The position numbers were made by a program, and so were the translations under genes. 64,000 nucleotides of DNA from Phoebastria nigripes (Eukaryota; Chordata; Aves; Procellariiformes; Diomedeidae). Below are positions 25,661-36,816 of this stretch, piece after piece. The notes under the pieces are model-generated. The model saw only the letters and a list, made by a program, of their open reading frames with translations. It searched no databases and was not told the origin of the DNA. The stretch lies in NCBI GenBank assembly GCA_035582835.1, contig JAYKAV010003152.1:79350-143349 (forward strand). Reading direction: 5' to 3'. Position 1 is the stretch's first letter. Each line of letters opens with the position of its first letter.

Positions 25661-28600
25661 GTCACATGCATATGTGCTTTGGAGAGTTCTGCTCTCATTT
25701 TCTGCCTTTTAACCATTTCCATAAGCAGCTGGTCAGAGGCAAGTGTGTGGCCTTTTAGCAAAAAGACCTCTGGGAGTAGCTTCCTATTAAATCATGACTA
25801 GGCACTCTTCCGTTAATCTGCCTCTGATTGCTGACTCTAGCTTGACCCTGAAGAAACAGAGGGCATGGACTAACAGGCAAACTATTTCCAAGCCTGGCTT
25901 AATTCTAGGTGAGGAGGCAGAGGTTTGTTTTTTTTTTTTTTTTTAAATGACATACAGCTCAGCTACTGAGTTTCTCAGTTCCCTTGTGCAGGGGTGTCTC
26001 TGCCTGTCTGCCTGGTGGTTTTCTGATACGAAAGACCAGTGTCATTTTGGTAGTGGCTCTTCTCCTTGCGGAGCTGCCGTTGGCCACAGCCATCCCCTGG
26101 GCACTGCCCCGCATCCTCCCCTCCAGACACCTGACCTGCCTGAGGAAACCCCACAAGCTCTTCAGCACTTGCCTTTAACAGCGAGGTTTCACATTTCTGA
26201 GCAAGTCTGCAACAGACACCCGTGTAACCAATTCCCTCCTTATCTAGGCTGCCTGTTCCACTACCGCAGCATATGAGCATCTACTCCATTTTCTTCTGCA
26301 GGCTCGATTACTAAAATACACTTTACAAGGGCTTCTTGCAGGCACGCCTCAGAAAATTCAGTTAGAGCAGATTGGAGCTGTTTGCTTGGTTTTTAATGCT
26401 AACTGCACTGAGCTTATTAAAACTGTTCTCCACAGATTGCCTTAGCTTATTTAAGATTTATGAATCTCTTGGATTTATGCCACTAGTACCTCGGGTACTC
26501 GGGCACTGTCCTTTTCTTGGGTACCCCCCAACGCTGGCTGTCAGCCAGAGAGCACAGGCAATCCATCCCCAGCACTGAAATCTGAGGAGAAGCTGCCTTA
26601 TCTCAGTTTTGGTTTTGGGGGGTTTTCTCCCCTTTTAGTGGTTACGCCAAATGAGATAGGGATGGAGAAGGAAGAGCTCTCCTTCTGAGAAGGAAGAGCT
26701 GCTGCTTTTACTCTGCTCTTTCTCTAAGGGGTGAATGCAGTGCAGGGCAAGGTGGCAGCCATAAGACTTCACATTTTCCACAGGCCAAGTTGATTGGGAA
26801 ACATCTGAGACAGGCGCTAGAAATTTTGCAATAGGATTGTACTTTTAAGAGAAAAAAGCCAGAAAATGGCTTATTCCAGTTAATAAGTCTCAGCATTTTT
26901 TGCGGAAGTCTTTATAGGCCTTCAGGCCTAAAATCACTAATAACCTATTGCAAAGAAAGCCAAATACACCGTTAGGCATATGAAGCGTGTCAGCTCTACT
27001 TCCCATTGTGAAATGCCTTCTATCGCAAGAATTTGTAAATAAAATATACGTAGCCTTCTGCAACATAAGGATCGCTGTTATTGTTTAACAGCTGATCGTA
27101 GCAAAGCATGGAGAGATCTCTGAGCACCTAACCCGCTTTCGGGAGAGGGGGCTGAGACTGATGCCAGAGAGCGTTTTTCCAGTGTGCTGCCTTGCTGTCC
27201 CAGCCCTTAGTCTCACCACTTCCCTTCCCTGTCTGTTCAGGCACGTCCAATTTCCAACCATGAAAAAGGTGCCTTGCTTTAAACACTGTTGTTGAACCAG
27301 GGGACCACCGCAGCCCCCCCGCCCAGGGCCAGGAGCCTTCCACCCAAGTCCAGCACAATGCTCAGCATCCCCGAAGTCTCTCCCTGTCTCTGACCCTTCA
27401 CTCACTTCTGCCAGGACAGAGTGTACCGAGGGGACAGGTGGTGTCAGGGTGACATCTGGGACCTCCAGAGGGAGGAGACAGCGCAGAGGCTGCCGGCGGC
27501 AGAGCGCTCCGAGATGCAGGCGAGAGTCTCTCTTGCAAACGCGATAGTCATGGCAACAGTGCTCCGGCTTCCCCCGGAGAGCAGTTACTCAGCTTTAGAC
27601 ATAATTCCATATATTCGGTTTGTAGCGCAGTATTGCTCACCCAGCAGTATGCTCACAACTCCTGAACTGTTTTTCTTCTACCGTACCAAAGACGGGGTAG
27701 GGTCACCCAGCTTGCTTTTCCAGCACTCGCATCCATGCGTGTGAGAGCAGGGGCAGAGGTCACAGCTGAATGACATACGCATTTCTTAGGCTTTCCTTAG
27801 CGCAGGATACAAATTTCCTCCCCTTGCCAGAGTATCCCCACATACCCTTTAAGTACTGCATTCTGCTGCAGTACTCGGGGAACTCCGCACGTAGCATGAA
27901 GGCAGCTGCCTGGAAGAGGTACGGCAGAGCTGCGGTCAGCAGTGAATACAGCCTAAGACAAGTAACAGGAGTTTCATTTGGCTGGAGTCCGCAACTGCCA
28001 GGCAGACCCTTGCTTAATGGCCAGGCAGTTGCCAGCCGGCAGGGCAGCACACTAAGCATCCCAGTAAGATTGGCAGGAGGATGGGCAGTGATCAGTAGTG
28101 ACAAGGCACACGTTTCTGCATGAAAATGAGATGGCAATTTTTATTTGTAGGCACCTAGCATACAAGGTAGCTGCCCGTGTGGTTCTTGCAGGCAGTATGC
28201 ATCAGTATGAGCAGACAGTAAAACATTGTGGGAACACTTTTTTTCTGAACTAGCTGCTGAAAGAGAACAACGTTAAAGCATAAATGACCTGGGGACTTTA
28301 ACCCTCAAACATTGCCCAAGAGCTGCACGGTAGGATATTACCTGCAAGTATGGGCTTCTCACCAGCAAAGCAACTGTCTCCTGGGAGCAGCCAGAAGAAA
28401 TGGTTTTATAGAGGTGGAAGAAATAACTAGCAATAACAACGCAGCAGCTCAGTAGCTCAAGAACAGGAGTCTCTGGGTTGCTGAGGTTTGGTCCAAGCCT
28501 GAGAACTGGTTTAGCTTTTTGGAAGCACTTAGCTGCATAACAGCCCGGGACGGACCACATCTCCTCCTGTTTCTCTTAGACTTCTTCCCATTCTCTTTTC

Positions 28601-30398
28601 CTTCTGTCTTCTTTGCGTAATCCTTCCATCGGTATGGTTTATAGACGGTATGCTATAGACAGGTTCTCTTACATTTACCATTTTAAACATCACAGGAAAA
28701 AGTACATTTACACTGGCGGGAAAAATAAAAAAGGTAAAAAATACTGTAGACAGCACTTAAGTGAATCGGCACTGGCAGAGGAACTCTGAAAGCCTCCCAC
28801 AGCCAAAACCCTCCACCCATGCTTGTGGTGCTTGTGGCTCTCCTCGAGGAGCTGGGGCGGCTCCGGCCACCTCGCCATGGCAAGGGGGGCAGAGAGGAGC
28901 TGAGGCCTGGCCCCCCTGCTTATGGTGACCTGTTCCCCAGCACTGGAGTCAGAAGTGACCCTCTGCCTCCAGGCAGCTGCCTGTTGTCGATGGATATCAC
29001 TCGCAGCATCGGGGACACCGGGGATGATTAGCTGAGAAACCTCCTGCCCTGCTCAGGACTTTCTGCCATCCCAGGCACCATGAGCGGCTGCACTGAGGGC
29101 ACTTTGCAAGGGCTGCAGACACCCAGCAGCCCCCTGGCTCCACAAATCTGCTTTCCTGTTGCACAAGGGTACAGCCCGCGCGTGGATGAAGCACGTGGTG
29201 TGTCCATAACTGATTCTTGCCCTAAATTTTTGAGACAGAGACACATAGCTGTTATTCTCCACATTTGCAAAACAGGGAACAGAGGCAGAACACAAAACAT
29301 TGTGTCCAAAATCACGCTGCATGCAAGCAATGGCACAGCTATCACATCAGCTGCCTCCACAAGCGTGGCATTGACACTGATCCAGACACCAAAGCCCCTC
29401 TCGCTGCCTTTTCTCTTCAGCAAGGAACAAATTGTTTTGCTCAGAGCTGACTGTCCTTACATTTGGAATAGCCAGATTTCAGTCATTCAGAAAATAATAA
29501 ATTATCATGTTTAATTTAATTTCCACCAGAAAAAGCAAAGATTTCCAATGCTATTTTAGTAATTACATTCCACATCAGCAATACAAAACTATAGTGAAAT
29601 CTAATGCAAGATGGCTTACTGAATCACAGCTAGAGTCCTATCAAGTACAGGAGGAAAAAGGAACTTTGAAGATCTGTCTTAGATCTGTTCAAATATGCTT
29701 AAGAACTAGGATATCTGAAGTGCACAAAACGCAAGTAATTCAAAACAATGCCATTTCTGTGGCTCTCCTCCTTTTCCAGCTTGAGCTCAGAACACCTTCC
29801 TTGAAGACAAACACAGCCTCCCACACTATTCTCTCATATATAATTGTCTAATTTTTTCCCTTAAAGAATGTGCCAAACAAAGTTTAGTCAAAATGAGCCA
29901 AGAAAATGTTTCTTGAAATAACAAAACACATTAGAAAATGTTTTTAGATAGAAAAAAAATCCCAAATATAACAAAAATAAAGTATCTTTGAAATGCCAAT
30001 TTCTCGAAGTAGCAGCGTATTTCATAGAGTGCCTTTCATGGTGTATTGGTTTCATTGTGATGGCTAGTATTCCTCTTTTATAATATTTTTCTGTATCAGC
30101 TACAAGATGTGAAGAGCTGTACATTGTTTATGGAAAACAATGCACGTCTGACAGAGCTCACAAGATAAAGCCAAACATAGCTCGCATTTGGGGTTGGCAG
30201 CATTTTGTATCTCTAAGTAGCCACAGTGCCAGGCATGCCTTCATATACGGCACACATTCAGCAGTACTTAATTAACATGCCTTGGCAGAGAACTTTACCA
30301 TTAGTTTTGTCAAAAGAAGAGTTTCCCTTCCTTTATAAAACAAGAGCAAGGAATATCACTTCTGCTTTATTCTAAACATGGTCTGTCTTTACTGTTTT

Positions 30399-31058
30399 TC
30401 ACTGTGACAAGTGCTGTAGTTTCTGTTTCATCCTTTCCTCCCTCCGTATCTCTCACTGTTGCCTGTATGTGGACTCCTGGAAAATTTTCTCCACTTGTTT
30501 TGCAAAGCCAGGACTATCCTCTTGCAGTGCGTTAATAGCCTGCAAAGCAAAAAAAAAGTCTTCTCCTGAGTAAGTGGGTTATTCAGTGGCCTCACAGGTA
30601 TCACAGAGTTGTAATTCATGCTGTTAAGAGCGTTGACAAAGGAGGTACAAGACTGAACCACATACCAAGATACATTCAGAAAATTTTGTCAGTAGCATAA
30701 TAGTCCATGCTGAGCCATTCACAGCATCACTTAAGTTTTCCAAGACACGTTCACTACAAGGTATTGCTGCAAAGATTATTCCAGGTTTAACACAAAATTT
30801 ATTCTGCAGCAGGTTCTGGATCTGAATGGATTCATCTGCATCATTGTCAGCATGCAGAATCACAAACTTACAGAAAACAGCCTCGGTAGCCTCATTACTG
30901 CTGCAAACTCCTGATGCCCTGCTTGTGGGCTCTCTGATTTCAGCAGAGAGGCCACACAGTTCATTAATTGGCTTGGAGTCTATTAGACCTGTGCACAAGC
31001 TGTTAGCCTTTTGCTGCTTTCTGCCGAGAGTGGTTTGTCTGGCATTATTACTGCCCAT
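30399..31058 (-). pseudogene. TICAM2: TICAM2 (TRAM) TIR adaptor, frame-broken
   Basis: TICAM2 is the membrane-anchored TIR adaptor that bridges endocytosed TLR4 to TRIF and type I interferon. The start ATG at 31058 gives Met-Gly, as needed for N-myristoylation of the mammalian protein, though Ser/Thr is missing at position 6. A 63-residue divergent N-terminal part precedes the TIR domain. Recognisable TIR blocks are KFVILHADNDADES, KPGIIFAAIPCSERVL (BB-loop with the Pro-Cys pair kept) and DAVNGSAWTIMLLT. The reading frame then breaks near 30681-30690 by what looks like a two-base loss. It continues in a second frame as YNSVIPVRPLNNPL and breaks again at a nine-base homopolymer at 30549-30557. 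A third frame gives INALQEDSPGF and QVEKIFQEST, then meets a TGA at 30453-30455. Family-like residues continue to another stop at 30399. The mammalian coding region is a single exon, so introns do not explain the breaks. The position beside FEM1C on the same strand supports orthology. Sequencing error remains possible, especially at the homopolymer. Confidence 0.85.
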
Positions 31059-34000
31059 TACAACAAACACAAACATCAAAAAATGATTTGTTGGTGTGAT
31101 TAATGTCTGTTTTCTCCATTCTTTAAAAAAAAAAGAAGTCAGAGAAAGAAAAAAGCACAAAAGCTACTGAGTGTTAGGACAATATACAAAAAGAATTCCT
31201 TGCCTTTTTTAAATAACAAACTTGCTTGACTGGAGGAAGTTATTACTTGTGCTAGTGAAAGAAGGCAGAAATGCTGAGAGAAAAGCTGATATTCAAGTTC
31301 AATAGTTCCCAGCCCTTTTTGCTGATGAACTTAATGCTGAGCACTCGCCAGGCACTTCCCATGGAGACCCACCAGCTGCTGCCAATGGAGAAGTCCATCC
31401 AGGGGGGTCCAGCTCTTGTTGTGGTTCCTATGCTGCAAAGGGAGGTGCTTTGCTGAAGAGGTTGGCATAGGGATGGCAGGGTGGAAGCTCATCCATCCCC
31501 TGTGTGATCTGTGCTCTCACCCCAGCCAAAATCAGTGAAGGTCATACACAGGGGCTGCCTGGCTGCCGGCAGCACTCTGAAGCCGATGCTGGCAGCTCTG
31601 GGGAGGTGATGCAAGGTGCAGCACCTGTGTAAAACTGAATGGCCAGCCTTTCGCTGTCTGATTCCTGTTTATTTCTTTAATCACCATTTGCACAGCTTGA
31701 GCTGAACTCACAGGAGCATCCTCCCTTTGTGCAAAGAAGTTGGAGGAGCTGGGGTTTTTAATTCTGCTAACTGCTCGCAGACCTGAGCAAAGCCCCCAGG
31801 GGAATGCGGGGCAGGAGGGGTCCTGCTGCTTTCAGCAGCTGCCAGACCGATTTAGCTGTAGTGTGAAAGTGTGGCCAAGGCTCATCCCCTCCAGGGAATT
31901 TAGGCAACTGAATTGGCCTTTAAATTAATCCGGGCTTTAGTGCCCTCGCCCAGGTTACAGAGGACATCTGAGGCAGGGTCAGGCTTGGATGGTAAGAGCA
32001 GCGATACCTGCACAGAGAGCAGTGTAACCCCACCACTCCCGTTCCCTGTGCTTCCCCTCCTCTTGTTTTATCTCTTTCCCCCTAAAATGCTGTTTGCTGT
32101 GCAGCCTCCTGGCTGAGAGGAAATGGGCAGGATCACCGGTGGGACTGCGGGTGTTTCCCCCACCTCAAAGCAATCCATTTCTGACACCGGCTGAACACCT
32201 TCCCTGTGGACTTGGTGCTCTCTCAGCTCCTCCTGCCCNGAGAAGCCNGTCAAGGTCTCCCACAANTAGGTCTCGGTCTGNCCCACAGCTTTTCCTTTTT
32301 TTATACACAAGGTTAAGCCAGCATTAGTCTGTTCAAGTCTAAATATAGCACAGGTGGCAGGAGTCATCCACCGCTTCGTGCTGTCCCACCATGACAGCCC
32401 TGTCCGGCTCCGCATGGTGTGCTTGGGGATGGTTTCTTCTTCTTGTGCCCTTAAATGCTAGTTTCATTTTATCAGTAGAGCTTCAGGTGTTTTCCAGTGA
32501 CTGGTAAAGAGCCGGCATCCGTGTTTGACATGGGAAGAGCAGAGCCCCAGAGAGCAACAGCGCTTCTGTCCCGCCGTAAAGACAAAGCCCACGCAGAGCC
32601 TCCCTCTCTCTACCAACATTTTTTGGGTCACAACATTTTCCTTGTTAACTGAAAGTCTGCTGGGAATGTTGTGTTTTAATGTTGTAATCTCAAAAATACA
32701 GACAGGAGAACCAACTGCCTCCCAAGGCAGGGGCCAAAACGCTGCAGCTCTTTTTAAGGTAAAAATATTATCCAAATTAAAACCGACCAGGTTACTTTTG
32801 TTTCTAAAGTGATTCAGCCTGGATCGAGTCAATAAATATTGGAATAAACATGTCTTTAAGGATATGTGGTGATCTGATCATGCAGTTTCACACATGAAGG
32901 AGGTGGCTCTGGATCTTACAGGAATGGTGGATTTGAGAGGAAACACTGCCCATTAAAGAGCAGAGCAGTGTATTACCGGTAACACAGCCTGCAGTACGAA
33001 GGTGACAGCATGAACTATGAAAATGTCTTACACATGGAAATAAAGGTATAAAATAGCTCTACACTTGTTTGCCACATGCTTTTAGTGCCCTGTAAAGCTG
33101 TGGAAATGCAGGGGTGGGATCTATGCCTCCTACACAGCATCCACAGAGCAGCCCCTGGTGTTTGTCTGACCACGCTCCCATGGCACAGAACTTATTTCCA
33201 AATGATTCAGCAGAAGTTTGGGCTGATTTCTTTTGTCTGAAAGGAAACACAAAGAGAAGAGAACAATTCAGAGGGTTGCTTTTGCAGTGAGAACGAATTG
33301 GCAGTGGGCTAAGTGCATTGAGCAGTAATTACAGTAAGAAACAGAGCTTCTGTGCTAATGATCCCTTAAATTAAATTCCCGTGTGACCTAATACAGGGCC
33401 AGGCGTGTGGGTTCTGTGCTTGGTTGCTGCCCTCTCTTGGCAGCATGACCAGCCTCCAGGAAAGAAAACAAGGTTGTCAAAAAGAGAAAAGCATCAAACC
33501 ACACTCACTCAGAGCAGATGGAAGGATCTTGTATCAAAGAAAAATGCAACATTTTGCATCTTTTTCCACATTGGAAAAATAATGAATTGCTTGTAAGAAG
33601 TCAGATCTCCTGTCTTCTCTAAGACAATGTTCATTGACTCAGTATGTGCATGAGAGGGAGAACTGATTTGGGTGATGAGGCTGTTTGTCACAGACGAACA
33701 TCATCCTTTCCTATACATTAATTTATACACCTATGAACTATCTTGCCCTTCCTCCCCGTAAAAGCAATATTCTGAAAAAGAGTGATTTTTTGTTTTTCGG
33801 TCTCTAGCAGAATTTTCAGCAGACTTCCAAGGCATTGCCTCAATTGCCTTCTATAAAGATTTCCATCTTAGTGTACATGTCTGTATCTTTTATTATCAAT
33901 GTCAGAAAGGCTGAAAGAAAGGTGGATCCTGTGAATAATGGTAATCCTTTGTGGCAAATATGAGCTCCACTCATCAGGACAAGTCTCCTTCCAGCTTTAA

Positions 34001-35502
34001 CTTCAAGAAGGGGAGTCCATGTCATTCAGGATCCTGTTTGCAGATAAAGAAATGCATCCCACGTAGCAGTTTACTGTCAACTCCGTGTATGCTCACATAG
34101 CTTGCTATCAGCCTGTGCGCTCACAGGCCATGCATACAGGGCATCCGTACTGTAGGAGGCTGCAAACAAGCAGCCATCTGATAACGAGGAGTGCTTTTTC
34201 CCATGCAAACCTTCAGTGTCTGTCTTGTTCAATATCTCACCTATGTGTAAGAAAACACAAATTACCTTTTCAGGTAATGGAGGTCCTCCCATGGAGGAAC
34301 CATGTCTCGTCATCTTACTGGATAATGGAGGCTTCAACCTTAAGAACCTCTTCCAAAAGTCCTACTTTGAGTCAACAGGAACATGTTGAAACACATATCC
34401 TCAGCCAAGGAGCACAAGCAGCAGCATCCGGTCAACTGCCTTCCCCCAGGACATCTTTCCTAGACCATCCGAGAGAGACCACCATTGACAACAACACTGC
34501 CAAAGAGGTTTGTCAACAGATCCTGTTGGTTTGATTCCCCAGGAAAAACTATGTAGCATGTTTTACACTGAACAATTCTGAAAAGTGAAGAAGACAGAGT
34601 ATTGCTGGTACATAAATTTTAAGGTTTCTCAGGAGGTTGTTTGAAAGTTGCAGCTACGTAAAGCCATCCTGTAGTCTCATAGTGTGATAAATATATCTGA
34701 AGAATATTTTGAAGTTGTGTTTAACATAAAAATAAGAATAAAAACCAAGGAAATATGTCATTTGCTGTCTTTGAAAGGTGTTTCTCTTCTTTCCCCAACT
34801 TGTAATAGGGATAACATTGCTCAGAGAGCCAAAACTGACTCTTCTCCTCCCTAGAGATATGTAGGAGGGTGGGCTGTAGCACTGACTCTTCTGGAACCTG
34901 CTTCCGGCTGCACAGGTGTGACCCCCGGAAGCATTTCCCTCTGGTTCCATCTGGAGATGCGTTTTCATGTTAATTTGCTCTTGGTTTTAATAGGGCGCTC
35001 ACTAGCACTTCAGTGGTTTGGGGCTCTCATCCCATGCGCACGTTTTTGTGATTCAGGGCAAGAACATGGATGCTTAAGCACCCCGAGGGGGCTCATGCAC
35101 AGCCAAGGTCTGCAGAGGAGGGAGGAGCAAACTGGCCGGCTTTTCCCCAGGCCTCCATAGTCCTGACCTCCACAGCACCCTTCATCGTGTCCCAGTGGTG
35201 GGACCGCTGTCCAAAGAGCTCTTTCCCTCCAGCTGCTCGCCCGTGCGTGTGCTCTCACAAGTAGACATCAGCTGCTGAAGAAAATCTTTGGTTTGCTGCA
35301 GCCTTTTACTAGGCATACAGGTAAACCCTGAGGCAGGAGTCAGCCCAAAAGGGCCAGCAAAAGGGACCCTGGGGTTTTCAGCAGCTGCTGGCAGTCTGGA
35401 CTTGGATCTGTGACATCTTCCTGCTGATATCACCTGGGGGGTAACTTGTCTGACACAAACCACCTGAACTGGTGATACGGCTGGCTGGTGCTTGCTCACC
35501 AA
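31059..35502. other. Non-coding stretch upstream of the TICAM2 relic
   Basis: I recognise no gene here. Isolated N bases lie at about 32240-32281. A 49-codon plus-strand frame at 34243-34389 is protein-like in composition but unassigned. A pyrimidine tract ending in AAAG near 31.12-31.13 kb on the minus strand could be the acceptor of an old TICAM2 5' UTR exon, but this is weak. Confidence 0.5.
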
Positions 35503-36816
35503 TGCTCATCAGGAGTGACCTGGGCCAGCAAGGGGAGGCTGCAAAGCCCCCCCTTCACAGGGGGACTTTCACTTTCAGCTGAAAAGAAGCAAGTCTGGAA
35601 GTTAAAGGGATCTTTCTGGGGGTTGTTTCCCCACCCAGCTCGGAAGAGCAGAAGCCTGTGGCTCCTCTCCCACAACCCACACAGACCTGTCCCACCCACA
35701 GACCTCTTGGAGCTGGGGAAAAGCCTTGCCCTGCAGATGCCAGGCTCTGCTCCCTCTGAGCCTTTGGGTCCTTTGGAGCTTCTTGATCAGCAGCAGAGCT
35801 TTTGCCCATTGACGACTTTTTTGGGGGAGAGCATGCACGTGCTTTGCTCTCGTGCCCTCCTGAGCAGCAGCCACAGCACTGGCAGTGCCCAAGCCCTGGC
35901 CAGTGGGACCCGCAGTCCCTGAGATCAAACCACCCCATCCCTTGCCCTGGCTCGCCCTGGCACCAGGCGTGACATCCCGCCTCCCCCCTGCTCCACACCA
36001 CAAACGCGTGGTACTCGCACAGCAGAGATGTGAGCACTGAGCAGATGTCTCTGGAGGAGAGAGGGCCATTGCCATTGAGATCTTGCTCCTGAGGTCCCTC
36101 CTCTAGGATCCCCACCACAGAAAGTCTCCGATCCCCACGGGGACGTGGGTGCTGAGTCCTACCTGCTCCCTCCCCATGGCAGGGGCAGGGGCAGCACCAT
36201 GGGGTGCCTTGGAGAGGGGCACACGTTGGGAGCAGGAGGCCACGGGCTGGGGAGAAGTCCTTTCTCAGGCACGGCAGCGACAGCTCCTCTGGGGAAGGAG
36301 GTCAGCAGGAGGCTCAGGCCATTCAATTTGGGTGGGTTTTTTTTAGCACATCCCAAGTTAGCTACAGCATTGCACAAGTAAGTCATGGTCAGCTTCCCTG
36401 TCTTCATTTCAGATGCCACCACGGGCATGCAGAGAACATGCCGGAGCTGCAGGTGGGTAGATAATGGTCTCTGCAGGGTTTGGGTTGCTCTGTGCAGCTG
36501 CAAACCTTCAGAGTGCCATTTGGCAGTTGCCACAACCAAACTCGTCCATTCTGGTTTTGTTCCTCCTGGGCAGCTGAGTGCCCAGGACCGCCCGGAGCTG
36601 TTTTGCCGGTGAACTGCCACGAGATGGCAAAGTACTCGCCAGCATTGCTCCCAAGCACCGCAGGCTGGAGCTGAGGCTGCAGGAGAAGAGAAACGGGGCG
36701 TGTTTCCCTGCCCCTGGGATTAGCTGCTCCTCGGCATGTCCAGGGGTGCCTCTCCAACAGCCTCCGCAGACCAGGAGCTGCTCGTTGTCTCTGGTCCCTG
36801 GAAGTCCGAGGCAGAG
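35503..36816. repeat. Direct repeat, copy 1 (1314 bp)
   Basis: This GC-rich segment recurs at 45698-47011 at a constant offset of 10,195 bp. I saw no substitution or indel between the copies, and even an eight-T run matches. Both strands carry long open frames (up to 187 codons on the minus strand), which are identical in the two copies and match no family I know. High GC with few stop codons is enough to explain them. No terminal repeats or target-site duplications are visible at the edges. Confidence 0.95.

Larger units (their letters stand above)
19341..30398. other. Intergenic DNA between FEM1C and the TICAM2 relic
   Basis: I see no recognisable gene here. Many open frames at 20.4-23.4 and 25.9-29.5 kb overlap on both strands in GC-moderate DNA. 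They match no family and lack splice or conservation signals visible by eye. Simple repeats include a T19-like run near 25.93 kb and TGTATG-type repeats near 23.72-23.75 kb. A 25-bp alternating purine-pyrimidine tract lies at 25636. Confidence 0.6.

Noticed and set aside
34085..34534. 149-codon plus-strand frame
   Set aside because: Composition is mixed and unlike any known family. Another frame through the same bases is equally protein-like, which points to chance.
35555..36118. 187-codon minus-strand frame in the duplicated segment as a gene, with an EF-hand-like stretch DLNGNGPLSSRD
   Set aside because: Overlapping long frames exist on both strands because of high GC. The EF-hand-like match is short and incomplete, and there is no clear start or splice context.
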